From Stereum hirsutum FP-91666 SS1 (taxonomy: Eukaryota > Basidiomycota > Agaricomycetes > Russulales > Stereaceae), in contig NW_006763135.1 of NCBI RefSeq assembly GCF_000264905.1, positions 1,219,179 through 1,283,178 of the forward strand: DNA of 64,000 bases, given 5' to 3'. Positions 1 to 13,000 of this stretch are shown here, piece after piece (position 1 is the stretch's first letter; every line of letters begins with the position of its first letter). The notes beneath the pieces were generated by a model that was not told where the DNA came from, ran no database searches, and saw only the letters and a program-made list of their open reading frames with translations. Position numbers and translations under genes: made by a program.

Positions 1-842
1 GAAAGGTAGCGCGACTATACTTTCAAAGGGAGACCGATACTGACAGGCAACTGATCCATGTTGAGGCAGGTCGAACAGCCTGCTCGTCCGTGCCTCGACT
101 CGTGAGTACAGAGGCATTCAATGATTCATTCATCGTGACATCCATCAGATCGTTGCGACTGAGTGTGGAACCCTGTGGAACCTCGGTATTTCGCCCAGTC
201 ATTTCTCCCGGCGGCAAGCCACGAAGCGAATTGAAAAGCCGTTGACCACAGCACCGTACTTGAACGGAAGCAAACCGGGGAAGGGGGAGGGGCTTTCGGA
301 GAATCCCGAACGTACAAGCCTGTGGCCGGGCGGCCATGTACATATCTCTGCCGAACCATTTTGCTGCGATAGTAGATGTAAGTTTGAGTCCAACATGCAT
401 CTATTTATTGTCAGAATTAGGTGTCAATTACGTGGAGAGCTACTGACCGGGAGTTGATCCGCGCCGTCCCAACCCAAATCTGATGTGCGGGCGTGAGAAA
501 AAGAATGGGCAGAAATGGGGTGGTGGACGAGAAATAGAACGCGGGAGCTAGCGAGACGAGAGTTTAGCGAAGTTGATGGAAGGAGATATTGGCTCTGAAG
601 ATCAGGAGAAGCCCCAGCACTCCCCGCCAGGCCGCCGGTTGCTCCATGGTTTATATCACAAAGTGAGAGTCCGACTACGGCATCAGTCCCGAGCCCGCAG
701 ATACATAACCAGGCGTCTTTCCCTCCCTTTGCTGAACGCCTACCCCCAGCGTCCCTGAGTTGTCCTCTAGACCCAAGCGCCGTTACAAAAACCGTTCAGA
801 CCTTCAAGTCACAGCTCTGGCCCTGCTCTCTTCAACGTTATC
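1..842. other. Upstream region without a recognisable gene
   Basis: No ORF here has a recognisable protein signature or a plausible splice structure. The stretch just before position 843 is rich in C and T, as fungal core promoters often are. It probably holds the promoter and 5' leader of the zinc-finger gene that follows, and perhaps the end of a gene beyond the left edge. Confidence 0.5.
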
Positions 843-2234
843 ATGTCCTCCTCCTCCCGTTCCACCTCGCCTAGTTCGAATGTCAGACCCCTCCCCCTCA
901 CATCGCACCGTAGACAGTCATCCACCAATGCAACTGATGATTCACCTCTGCCACACTCGCCCACGCCATCAAACCTAGGCGGGTCACCTACGCCTAGCTC
1001 CGGCACGAGCAGTACACCCGGCACAAAAAAGCGTCATGTCTGCTCAGCCTGCCAAAAATCATTTACCACAAGTGGTCATCTCTCGCGGCACACACGCGTG
1101 CACACGGGAGAGCGTAACCACAAATGTCCTTTCCCTGGCTGCGAGACGCGTTGCTCGAGGCAAGACAATCTTCAACAACAGTGAGTGCCCGTTTTCAGTG
1201 TCGCGTCTCAGAGAATTGCTTCCGTGCGCAGGAAAGAATGGCGACTTTCCTGTTTGGTCATATTTAACCTTTCGAGCTTGTTCTGACATCCGTATTTTCA
1301 TTGTTCCTCTCGTCACAGCTACCGCATTCACCTTTCTCCTGGCTCTCGTCGTACATCGGGTTCGTCAACTCGCTCCGCACTAGCGCGCGCGCAAGGCCCA
1401 GACGGCAACGGTGTCAAGAAGCGAGGCTCAAAGTATGCCGTCTTCACTCCCCCTCCTCCGCCTGAGTCCCCTCCATCTACGCCGCCGCCCCTAGAGCAGG
1501 CGTATCCCATTCTCTCTAAATCGCTCGATTTGCCTCCCCCTGTCACGACTTCGCATGTGGCCGTGCCCCTCTCCATACCTCCGGCGCATGATTTTCATTC
1601 CGACGGCTCCTCGTCATCTCCCGACAGTCGTTATGAGTCTGAATCCCCGCTTGTTCACCCTCACTCTGCCATCGACAGGCGGTCGACATCTTATACCGGA
1701 TCCTTCGCTCCTGTGAATGGGCCCTCCTTCGAGCAGCCTTCTAGCGGCGAATACTCATACTATACGGAGTCGCACCCCGTGAGCCGAGGGACGTACCACA
1801 GCCAAAGCTACAATGGATACTCAACTTCGAACCTCGTTCCTGCTCCCGCCCCCGCCTCCGTCCCTAGCCAGAGAGGTTCCATCCACGGCAGCTCTGACGG
1901 CGAACAAGTCTTGTTACAGGCTACAAATAGTTCTTTCATCCCCTCACAGCACTACTCGCACCACCCGTCGTACCCCGCGTCGCATACTCCTTCTGACTCT
2001 CCCTCGCCCGCCTCCTCTCACTACTCGTCTTATGGCTCGACGCAGTCTTCCGCAGGGTACTCGATGCATGGTGCCATGAATCACAGCCCGCTCATGAACA
2101 CTCGCGGAGTATATGATTCGTCGCACTACGGGCGTGTAGGTTATCCTACGGGAGCGCGTTATTCATCGCCAATGCCCGGTGTTTCCCATCTGCACGGTCA
2201 CTACTCATCTATTCCGCCTTCGGAAATGGTCTAA
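843..2234 (+). CDS. NRG1: NRG1-like C2H2 zinc-finger transcription regulator
   Basis: Two exons, 843-1180 and 1319-2234, encode 417 residues. The intron has a GTGAGT donor and a CACAG acceptor, and it falls inside the second zinc finger, so splicing is needed to complete the domain. Two adjacent C2H2 fingers are visible: C67, C70, H83, H87 and C95, C100, H113, H117. The motifs FTTSGHLSRH and CSRQDNLQQHYRIH are the Nrg1/Nrg2 family pattern. The rest, about 300 residues, is Ser/Pro/Tyr-rich and looks disordered. Nrg1-type proteins are nuclear DNA-binding repressors of carbon-regulated and morphogenesis genes; that role here is inferred from family. The start is the first ATG in the open frame. 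A related two-finger regulator such as a Mig/CreA relative is possible, but the finger sequence fits Nrg1 better. Confidence 0.85.
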
Positions 2235-3073
2235 CTGAGTGGGTAAATATGGTTGTGAGATCTTTTTTTTCTCGTTATGCATATTGCCATTTACGCTAGT
2301 CGATATTGCTTCCATTCCATTTTCTTGTCCCCTCTCCTGTTTTTGGCAAGCGTTTGTCCCTTTGAATGACCCCCTTATGCGGGCCGCCTGTCTCCTTTTC
2401 ATGACGCCTCACCTTGATTATGAATATGCACACATGCGTCGATGTAGAGACGGCCATCACGGACAATTCAACCATACCGTTCTTAGGTCTCTTCTTTCTC
2501 GTGCTATCCTCTTCTCTTCTCTTTTGTTCCTTCTTGGTTCGCTTCCGATCTTCGGTTCCTTGTCCTCTCGGGTCTACGTTCCTCCTTTCCTGCCCCTTGC
2601 TATATCTTTTGCTTGTCTTGCCTTGTCGTTCGTCGCATTATCGTGTTCACGTATTTATCAGTCAACTGTACGTTCTCGTTCTATATCTCTCCACTTTCGG
2701 CCGAGTCTGCCTGCGTGCCATGTATCTTTTGTGAACATTCTCGCCTCCTAGAAAGTTTGTCCAGTTGTCTTTTTCGTGTAATATGATGCAATGCTCGCTT
2801 CCCTTCGCCTCAAAGTCAGGTCCCCATCCCTCTGTGCAACCTACGAGCGCAAGCACGTCAGTTTGGATGAGAGTTTTAGTACATGGAGGCTGTCATCAAG
2901 TACGTACTCCGGGGGCTTTCCGGCGGCATGGCACGTTGACGGAAGCAGATCCAGTCTTCGGAGATCGCCGAGTGAGCGCCAAAGCGTATTACGTGATTCG
3001 ACAGCTTGGTCTGCGTCGAGACCGCAAGACACGCGTCAGTTACGAACACAAGCAAACGTCCGAAAGAGCAAGG
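2235..3073. other. 3' flank and promoter region without a gene
   Basis: A T-rich stretch at about 2260-2760 follows the zinc-finger gene and probably includ​es its 3' UTR. The open frames in it are low-complexity and hydrophobic, with no domain signature. The right part probably carries the promoter of the PP4 gene. Confidence 0.5.
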
Positions 3074-4973
3074 ATGCCTAGCGACTTAGATAGGTGAGCG
3101 GCACAAACAGTCTGCGCTGTAGGTGGCCAATTGTCCAGGCATTCACTCAACTGATTGTTATCTTTATGTGATTGTGCCGGATAGGCAGATAGAACAGCTC
3201 GTCCAGTGCGAACCAATTTCAGAAGAGCAGGTCAAAAGACTGTGCATCAAGGCGCGTGAGATCCTCATTGAGGAGAGCAATGTGCAGGTCGTCGACTCCC
3301 CAGTAACTGTGCGTCCTCTAACACGTCTTTGACCATTGTTTGACGCGTTGTTCTGTGTGAGCTGATCGAATTTTGTGTAGATATGTGGCGATATCCATGG
3401 ACAGTTCTTCGATTTGATGGAGTTGTTCAAGGTTGGGGGGACATGTCCTGAGACCAATTACATCTTCATGGGTATGTTTCATAGTGCCACTTCCATATCT
3501 CGCGCACTCATATTACCTGCACATACTCGCTTCCCCGTGTTTTCCACCCACCAAGGCGATTTCGTCGATCGAGGTTTTTACAGCGTGGAGACCTTTCTCC
3601 TTCTCCTCGCTCTCAAAGTCCGCCACCCAGACCGCATAACTCTCATCAGAGGAAACCATGAGTCGCGGCAGATTACGCAGGTGTATGGCTTCTACGACGA
3701 ATGCCAACGGAAGTACGGCAGTAGTAACGTGTGGCGGTGGTGCTGTGAGGTGTTTGACTATCTCGCGCTTGGGGCGATCGTCGATGGAAGGGTGTTTTGT
3801 GTGCATGGTGGCCTGAGTCCGGCATTGAACAGGATTGATCAGGTACGTCCATGCTTACAGTTGCGTCAGTGGAGGGGTATCTCTTCGCGTTTAGGGGTGC
3901 AAGGCCGTCTGTTGAGATTGGCGGTCGCATTATCTCGGACATGGCACTAACATCTGTGCTCTTCGTTTGTAGATCCGAGCCATCGACAGGAAGCAAGAGG
4001 TCCCACATGATGGTCCGATGTGTGACCTCCTGTGGTCCGATCCAGATGGTATATCTTTCTTACTACACATCTCTCTGTATAACTTCTCCCTATCCGCGGC
4101 ACTTATGCCATATGCTAAACTCACTTTTTTTGCATTCCTGCTCATATGAACTCTAGAAACACCTGACGGATGGGGCGTTTCTCCTCGTGGGGCGGGATAC
4201 CTCTTCGGACCCAGTATCGCGAAGGGCTTTGCCCACAATAACGCGATTGACCTCATTGCCCGCGCACATCAGCTCGCTATGGAAGGCTACAAACTGATGT
4301 TCGATCAGACAATAGTCACTGTCTGGAGCGCACCTAATTATTGCTACCGGTACGTTTCTATCCGCTCCTCGGCACACGTTCAAATTCTCCTCCGTTTCTC
4401 TTGCGAGTCCAGACGACCGAGCTCCTGATAATGGTGTACGCGACATCATCTCGAGTTTTCTTCCTTTGCACTGCATTGTGCTGTGGTACACTGTCAATTA
4501 CCGTGCCGTACTACGTAACTCTAACTTGGCTCAAACTCCCCGAAATCACCGTTCCTTGTTCTCAATTCCCGCAATCATGTTCCATCTTGCTGAATGAGTC
4601 AACTGATATACCATGGAAACATACAGATGCGGGAACGTAGCGTCCATACTGGAGCTCGACGAGCATCTAGCCCAAGAATATAAGGTTTTCCAGCATGCCC
4701 CATCCGTGAGTGGCAAGTCCATGGCTGCGTTCCATCTCCTTTCACAATGCAATGCGCTCGAAATATCCCGTCTTTCCCATCCCATCGGCGATCTCTAACC
4801 AATCGTATTATTATTATTGTTTCTCATTAATCACATTCGGGTGTCTCTTGACCCATTTGACATTTTCCACAATACTAACTAACTCGTGGGCTTATCTGTT
4901 TTCTTCCCGTCGTTCTTTTCAGGATGTCCGATCAGTCCCGCTCAAAAGACCGCCGTCAGATTATTTCCTATGA
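3074..4973 (+). CDS. PPH3: Serine/threonine protein phosphatase PP4 catalytic subunit
   Basis: Eight exons (3074-3093, 3185-3308, 3381-3471, 3556-3842, 3973-4048, 4157-4349, 4627-4705, 4923-4973) encode 306 residues, almost exactly the usual PP4c length. All three PPP metallophosphatase motifs are intact: GDIHG at 51-55, GDFVDRG at 79-85 and GNHE at 111-114. The N-terminus SDLDRQIEQL is typical of PP4c and argues against PP2A, PP6 or Ppg1. The C-terminus ends in DYFL, the methylated tail of the PP2A-like group. The enzyme is a two-metal Ser/Thr phosphatase that acts with regulatory subunits in DNA-damage recovery and other nuclear signalling (family knowledge). Introns run from 72 to 277 nt; the one at 4350-4626 is the longest. 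Nothing in it looks damaged. Confidence 0.95.
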
Positions 4974-7900
4974 AGATGTTATGTTGCCAGACTACTGTGT
5001 TTCACGCCGCCCTTGTTGCTTCTACGACACTTTTCTATGCTCCTCGTCGCTGTCGTATGTTCTGCTTGATCCAAAACTGTAGCACTATTTCTCAGCACTC
5101 CGTGTTATTCGAGGGGTCCAGAGTGCTTTATCATTCACAGATCAAGATGAATACGGGACGAAGGAGTCCCAGGGAGGGAATCGATTTTCGAGTTACTGTT
5201 TTTCCGTAAGCACCGGGATCGGAGAGGAACTTCTAGAGGAGTTCCCGCCGCATGTAGAGCCATGACCTTCTCTCGCAGTATCATCTCCTTCGGAGTTCGA
5301 GTAACTCTCAGCTTTCACGATGGCGGTGAGTGATATATCTACTCTAGACATTATTGTTAAGTTGAATTGGCTTCCTGCTTCATTGTCCAGATTAATCCTG
5401 CTCTAACACCAACCATAGAACCGGCGCTGAAACTTGATTGAAGTCACCTGGACAACTCTAGCGACGTATGTATGAGCCCTACGGGTTTGCTGTTACAGCG
5501 AGGATCGCCGCAGAAGCCCGGATTGACTCACGCCCCATCCCGATTTAAACTCTTGCCAATTCACCCCTGTCTCCATTCCTTTCGTCGTGTTGCACGGATT
5601 TGATTGACCATGCAGGACTTTTCCGTCAGGTGGCGGCGGGGCGTTGCCTTGTTCCATTATCATGCTTGGACCAGACGCTTTCGTTTTGAAACGGACTTTT
5701 GCTCTATTATTCGTGAGATCGGCAATGCGTGCGATCACTCGTACAGAGCGCTCTATATGTCTGTATCTGAATCGCCAGCAGACCCCTCAGACTTCGAGTT
5801 CCGCATTCAATCTGGATTTCCCAATTCGAGCGAGGTTCTCCCTCGTCCTCTGCAGGCATGGGTACTCGAACAAACAAGGGCTTCCAGACAAACCGTGCTC
5901 GGGAGGTCGGGCACTGTATTCTAACTTAGCGTTTCACTGGGCGCTTTCTTTACGGCGATGCCCACTACCAGACCAGAAACGATGCTCCCAGCTCATGCAT
6001 CTATTCTGCCTTAGAAACCCTCGTTCGCAGCTAGTCAGCGCTCCGCGAAGCGATTTAGTATGGCTGACAGGAGACAACTTTCTGCTGCCAACTATACTTG
6101 GAAACTCGCCGTATATACTAGCCATGCCAGTGATGTAGCCGTTTGAGCCAGGCCGCAAGGCCCCACGTCCTTCCCGTTGGGATTTTCTCGTAAATCACGA
6201 GAACTCAGACTTCTGTTCTCCATCTAGAAAGCCTGAGGCTTACTTGGAGGGACGTACCGTAACCAATCTGGCCTTTGTCTCGGCATGACGGTTTAGCCTT
6301 GTCATCTTGCTTTTTCTCGGAGCTTTCCAGAGTATATATGGCTTCGTGGTTTACGAACTGGTCTACGTGAGGCACTCGATTTCTCTAGAGGGTATCATGA
6401 TCTTCCTTTATGATTAATCTTACCGGTGCTTACCAGTGGCACTCCGGATTCAGCCGACCAAAACCTAGTTTGAAAGCCCCGATCACCCGGACAATCCACT
6501 ACAGTCCGACGCACTGGAAGTACCGTTGGCGATTATTATGGCCAAGCATATATCGCTGACTCTTCGCTGTCTAGCACAACACCACTCCATAAATGCCACC
6601 AACTACGCGCCTTCTCGTGCATGACCCATGCGATATTTCCGTTGGAGTGAACTGGAATCAAAGTTCCGGCTAGGTAACCTGCGTATGGGACTTTACCCCT
6701 CGAATATGACCCATAGAATGACCGCAAAAAGCTTGCTGTGTTAAGTACATGATAGCACATCTCTCTAGCCGTTGCTGACAATTCTAGCCGAGGCCGACCT
6801 TCTGACACGCTAATACCGTTTTGTGTTCCGCAATGCCGACTGAAAGATGATAAAGTGTTTCAGCTCAACATGGGATCGACTCCATTGATGAATGATATCG
6901 GTAGACTTTGTCCCACAGGACTATCAAAGGGGTGAGTTCTTCCCGAAATTGCTTTACCGTTTGTCATTAGAAATTTCACCTGCCAAAGGTGTTTTGCTGC
7001 CCACTAACCGTCCATCTTATAATAAAGAGGGAACCAACTGAAATGAATTCTAACGGGCCAGAGAACTCTGTGCGACGCAGACTCCTCAAGGTGTGTCTTT
7101 GAAGAGATGTGTGAAGGTGCGCACATCCGTCATCTACGTGTAGGTCCCATGTATCAACATCTCCGCCGGTTAGCCTTCGAGGTCACCATCGCTTTCTCAG
7201 AAAGGATATACTTCAGCTACCAGGTTGTCAATCATCATACTATCTGATACATTCGTGTGAACGATGCGGCGTTTACCTTCTGCACTCCTGTCATTTGGAC
7301 CCCGTATCAGCCCGCCACCATCAGTGTTCCATCACGAGCAAGAAATTGTGGGTGCCATGACGGGCTCTCCGCCAGCCAGAACAGAGGTTTACAAGGCTCC
7401 CGACGTTCATCCCACAAAATGTGCATCATTTACCTTGTAATGCCTCCAGTACGGCAGCGTACGTATACGCAGCTGTTGCAATCATCACCGGCGCGAAATG
7501 ATGAAAGCCACCGTACACCTTCCTCTTTTTGTCTGAAATTCGTCAGGTAGACTTACAAATCACTAGCTCTGAATAGACTTACTAGCAGGTTTTGTGGCTC
7601 ATCAGAAATACCTAATAACCTTCCCGAAGAGTCTATTCTCTAGCTCAACGGCTTGTCCACCTAGGAGTTGGTGTCGTCGCTTCTGTGTATTCTTCTCCTC
7701 GTGTCTTCTGCCCCATATGAGCTTGCCGGTGGTATAGGTATCGTGGTCCAACAGGCCCGCGGCTACAGCGATCGACAAACTCAGCTTCCTCAGACTACTA
7801 CGAGTAGAAGGGACCAACCAATAGGCGGTCAGATATCAACGCTTTGACGCATTAAGCCAAATTCACCTTCGTAACCGCATGAAGTCGCACTGCAATCTAA

Positions 7901-10044
7901 AACAATGGGGTCAAAGAATTCGCATGACGCCCTGCGTTTCATTTGCCATGCGGTTTAGTGTTGGGAAGGCCCCCTAGCTCGCCGGTTTCAACGGGTTGTG
8001 TGGCGTTGGTACCTACGACGTAAAGTTCGACTCGCACCGCACGATCAAGTCTTCTCACCACTAGCCCCCTTCTGTAGGGTCTGGGTGATTTGGGTAAATT
8101 ATCGTGGAGGCTATCGACGACTACTTACACCTCGGCAGTTGACGGCCAGTACACGACATCGGTGACTTATCTGTTCTTCATCTGTATGGGTGGCGTTAGA
8201 TGGACTGTGTCGTGAAAAATATGACGTTGAGGTTGACTAGAGCGTCCAACTCTTCGGCAAAGGTATCTCAATAGTTGGGCCCAGGACTTATGATCACCCC
8301 CACTTTCGGAATTGACGACAACGCGGAGGATGGATTATTATTCCTGAGGATGATCTTGATTTCGACCGTCGGATCGAAGAGGGCGCACCACAGGGTAGGT
8401 GAAAACAGGCGCGGACTCTACTTGAGTTCGGAGAAGGACAACCTGGGAGAGATTCCAACGCCCATGAAGACGATGTGGCTGACCAGGCTTGTAAGCCTTG
8501 AGGAAGGATAAGTACGTCGAATTGAGTAGACGAGAGGTGCGGCCACAGAACCTCATTACGCTTTCATCGTAGTCCTCGCCGTCCTCGCATGGTACGACGA
8601 TCTATAAATCCTCGGCATTGTTCAGAAAGGAACTGAAAGCCGGACGATCGAAGACCTTATTGTGCTCTGGGTAGAGACCGACGATCGATAATGCCTTGAA
8701 GACAAACGGCTGCCAGGGGATCCAGAGAAGAGAGGAAGTCAGACAGGGTGTCCAGGATGGTAATTAAAGTGGCGTAGTATGGGTCGTGCCCATCATAAGT
8801 CGAGACCATCGCGCATCAAAGATGACTGTGAGAGTATAAAATTTCGAGGCTTGATACAAGCAAGAGAACGCGGTTTTGATCAATGGTTGCAACGATTTGT
8901 TGTAGTACTTGTCAGGAGTACATAGTCCTTCTGTTGATCATCATGATATATGTGAATAAGGAAAGAACTGACCACAGCAAACGAACTTCGGTCCCAGGTC
9001 GAACAACAGCGGAAAACACGGACCTTCAAAATTCCCATGCGTATCCATACATTGGACAATTCGTCGACCTTTGCTTTAGTATCGTTCTTGTTTGCAAACC
9101 CCTGAGGATGATAGGTTATCAAGTCATGCAGAGCTTTTCTGACAACACATATCATCGGCGGGACCCTTCGGCCACCCACTTCGTAAATCACCGCTCAGAG
9201 TTCAACATGCTCGGGGATCCAATCGAGAGGGAGACGAACCTGAGGAGTTTTCTCAAACATATAATGTTGACATCAGCATTTGTCTGTATTCGACACCGAG
9301 CGTAGAAGCAGTAAAAGTCACGTACGATCGGTGTAGCAGTTGTTCTTCACCATTGTTGTCTTCTGTCGCAAACCCTTATGGTTCAATGTTTGAGGACTAG
9401 CAAGACAGACTCCAACAAGACATGAAAAAAGTCCTTATCAAGGGACCATTACCGCACTGGTCTCAATGAACCATTCTTTCCAAAGAGAAAACCGACTAGG
9501 ATACTGCGATGAGCTCGTGAGACACCGAATGGTCGAACAATGGTCTAGCAGACACACCTCCGGATGCTTCCGAACCTCTCCGAATGGCTCCTAACAAAAG
9601 TGGGGTGGCGTCCGTGTGGCACTGGCAGTCTGATTCGATCACGATCTCACCGTCGAATTGCCGTCGAAGCACAACATCCTCGTTATCAAAAGTCTGTATA
9701 TAGTAATCCGGCAGCTCGTAAAGCAAAACATGGTAGCAAAGCAGGAGAGCGTGAAGGAAGGCACTTGTCATAGTAACTGGGACAGAAAGTGTTACAGGTG
9801 GTATCAAACTGGCACGGTGGGAAAAGGTAAACGATATACATTTGGACGAATTGCCGACTGAAGGATATTAGTACATCATGATACATGGTAGACAAACATT
9901 TGAGCATAAATAAGCCAGTACTACTGTACGGAACTGTGAAACATGTAACAGAATCGAGACTCATTTGGATAGCAATGGAGTAGCGCCAGCGCCGACATTC
10001 AGAGCGCATATACTTTGAGGACAACACATCTCAACGAGTGTCGC
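4974..10044. other. Five-kilobase gene desert with decayed coding remnants
   Basis: No intact gene is visible over about 5 kb, whereas the rest of the window carries roughly one gene per 2.4 kb. Open frames are short, lack splice signals that would join them into a domain, and base composition is more AT-rich than in flanking genes. I looked for reverse transcriptase, integrase, RNase H and transposase motifs and for terminal repeats and found none. Only the minus-strand segment near 8.5-8.8 kb keeps protein-like character. Best description: decayed sequence, possibly an old gene insertion. Confidence 0.55.
8480..8790 (-). pseudogene. Degenerate F-box-like fragment (tentative)
   Basis: On the minus strand, pieces in different frames read LITILDTLSD, then WQPFVFKALSI, then DRPAFSSFLNNAEDL, a stop codon, and IVVPCEDGEDYDESV. 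The order resembles the start of agaricomycete F-box proteins: a helix, then a stretch ending in W-x-P-x-x-F/L-K-x-L, then a region leading to a leucine-rich part. At least one frameshift near 8730 and an in-frame stop near 8605 prevent translation as one protein. About 1 kb further along the same strand (7602-7817) a short frame contains SLRKLSLSI, which could be a remnant of a leucine-rich C-terminus. The family assignment is by eye and weak. Confidence 0.25.
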
Positions 10045-13000
10045 TCACCGATACGGATACATCGCTAGCTTCTCAGCGCTCGCGCTCGCCAGCCCTGAGA
10101 TATCCAACGACTCGTTTGGATTGTAATGCTTATACGGACTTCCCGGCCTCATCGGCAACGATATATCCGACCCAAAGGGCGATCCACCCGCTGCCAGTGA
10201 CATTCCCAGCCCTGGAACAGGGCTAGGTGACCTGCTCCCAAAACCAGACGGAGAAGCGCGTGGAGAGGGATACACGCCCGCAGCACCAATGACGGGTGAG
10301 ATGGGCGCAGAGATGCGATTGATGTCAACCTTCTGTTTGCCCTTGTCCTTCTTCTTGTCCTTCTTACTCAAGCGACGGAAGATTCCACCCCCTTCCCTAG
10401 GAGGGCTAGAGTTAGAACTGGGATCGGGGTAGACGGACGATGAAGGTCCTGCTTGGCCAGAGTAGGGCACTGTTTGAGCGAGGCTGACAGCTGAGGCATT
10501 CCCAGGTACGGGTATTGGTAGGACAGGAGGTGCCGGACGAGGCGAGCGTCTAGGTGAAGGTGAGCGTGCCATCTGCCTTCTGGGTGAAGGGGGGGCCATA
10601 GTAGGTCCGCGATAGGGCGACCTGTGAACGGACGGCTCAGGGTGAGGGAGAGGAGCCTCACTGCCCGAACGAGAACGCGTCGAAGCAGATCGCGAAGGTT
10701 CTGAAACCTAAACACAATTGCATCAGTGTCAACAATCAGCACACTGCAATATACACACCACCTAGAAAATAGAACGCGAGCACGTACCTGCGCAGATCCC
10801 GGGCCCTGCGGAGCAGAATATATCGGATGACTCTGTGGCGGAGGCGGCCCTTGCGAGGCATAAGACACCGGTTGCTGTCCCGCCGGCATTCCATTCGCAT
10901 TTGGTACCTGTGGATTCCCGCCATAAAATCTCGATGTCGATGCCCCCGCTCCCGATGCTGACAAATTCGAAGGCGAAGCTGCTCTCCGGCCTTCATTTGC
11001 GTTGCCATAATGAACCCTCCCGTCAGTCGAAGACGGACCCGTCATCGACCCTGCATATTGATGCGGACCCGGCTGCTGAGATGGGTGTGAACCCTGTGGC
11101 GGTATCTGATAACGCTGATGCTGACTTTGGCTTTGCGGTTGGCTTTGATGAGGTGCGTAAATATTGGGCGAAGATGGCCTGCCAGGTTGGGGTGGTCCAG
11201 GACCTGGAGGAGGCCTATCTTGCCGACTTCGAGAAGATGAAGGGGCGTAACCTGCAGCCCCGTTGTTACTGCTGTTTCCTACGGATCCCGCGTATTGCTG
11301 TGCAGAGTGATTGCTGGAGGAGGATACAGGAACCCGAGTAGGCTGGGAGTATTGTTGTGGGTATGGCTGCGATGATTGAGGTTGAGGAGCTTGGGAACGA
11401 GAGTTGGAACGGGAATGATGAGATGAGGAAGTCGATGGTGCAGGAACAAAGCCCGAGGGGTAAGAGCCTTGTTGAGAGAAACTCTGCTGGGACGGAGAAT
11501 GTGGGGGCGGCACGCTTGAACCTGGTGCTGGTGCCTGCGAACCACCGTACCCATTCATGCCAGGACCGGGTTCGGCATAGAAAGGAGACCTAGGTCGGTT
11601 TCCTACATGGGACGAGCCCGATTTAGCCTTATAGCTTCCGGATCAATTACGAGCAGCAGAAACGATAAACGCACCCTCAGGCCTCCCAGTGCTCGAGCCA
11701 GACGGCGCATATTGCGCCTGCTGATGTTGGGGATACCCTCTCCCACTCATCGCACTCGAAGTCGATGCCGACCGAGAAACTTGGACAGGATTACCGTTCC
11801 CCGATGATGTCGCTTGAGGCACCGAATTTTGGCGTAGGTGTCCAGATGACCTCGATGGTTGGACCCGTTCTGGATACCGGGAACCAGAACCAGGACCATT
11901 GACACTCCCCGAATGGTTGCTGTAATTCGTGTTGTCCCCATTTTGACTCCCTGCGTACCCCCTCTCCCAACTCGGCACATCCGCACGAGAATCTCTCCGT
12001 TGACCAGGATTATTCCATGCACCATCACCCCTGCCACTACCATACGTTGAACCATCAGGAGTATGTGTTCTGAAACTCTGGTCCGGTCCTGCTCCAGCGA
12101 AGAATGTCGACGAAGACTCGTCGGGCCGCTGTGGGTACGGGTGCGAAAGAGCGGAGGGCGAACGGCCGGCCGTGGAGGAAGGCGTGGGTAGCTGTGGCGG
12201 TTTGTATTTTGAGGTGAGGTATTCCTCGTCGGCGTCGGAGTTCATCTGGGGTTGACTTGGTGTGGATCCGGACTGGTTGACGTATGTATTCGAAGACAAA
12301 GTGTCAGAAATGAAAAATGAACATATCAGAGAGGTTACATATAAGATGTGGGAAGTGGACAGAGTAGTGTGATCGAATGATGGTAAAGAGCGCAGAAAGA
12401 ACGTACAGGAGTCTGAATCGCGATCGCGATAGGTTCAGTAGACTGCCCAGATCCCGGCGTCGCAGAAGCTTCTCCAGTGGGAGTCGTATACGGATTCCAA
12501 CCATTATTCACGGAAGGCCGCCGGGAAGTCGACTGCATCGGTTGATGTTGTGGGGGCGGAACAAATTGTTGTTGCGGCGGTGGAACATATTGCTGTTGTG
12601 GTGGTGGAACGTACTGTTGCTGCGGTGGTGGGACGTACTGTTGCTGTGGTGGAGGAACGTACTGCTGTGGTGATGGAGGCACATACGGCTGTGGAGGCGG
12701 AGGCATCTGCTGTTGCACGGATGGTGGCGGAGCCCGTCGTTGTTGTGGCGGTGATGAAACCCCCATATGAGGCTGAGGGGCCGAGGGATGCCGTCGATGC
12801 GTATTCCAACTACCAGTCGACGACATAGACTGATTCCTTGAGCGGTGCTGAGTCTGTGGAGTCTCAGTCGCGCTACCGGAGTCTTGGCTAGGTGCGAGCG
12901 GTGCTGGTACGCTGAGTCTGACCGGACGGGGGCGCGGAGGACCAGTGCGTGGAGGAGAACGAGCGGCCTGTGAAATGCACAACGTCGGTTCAGTGAAGAA

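Noticed and set aside
2239..2751. 170-codon hydrophobic open frame after the zinc-finger gene
   Set aside because: Low-complexity product of T-rich DNA without signature; more likely the 3' UTR.
5644..6138. 164-codon open frame in the gene desert
   Set aside because: No recognisable family, no intron signals, and isolated. It may be chance or a relic.
8883..9305. 140-codon open frame in the gene desert
   Set aside because: No signature; opposite-strand remnants are at least as protein-like.
4974..10044. Retrotransposon or DNA transposon filling the desert
   Set aside because: I found no reverse transcriptase, integrase or transposase motifs, no long terminal repeats and no clear inverted repeats.
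11643..11645. In-frame TGA suggesting stop-codon readthrough or two separate genes
   Set aside because: A 72-nt interval with GTGCGT donor, branch-like CTAAA and TAG acceptor removes the stop and keeps the frame.
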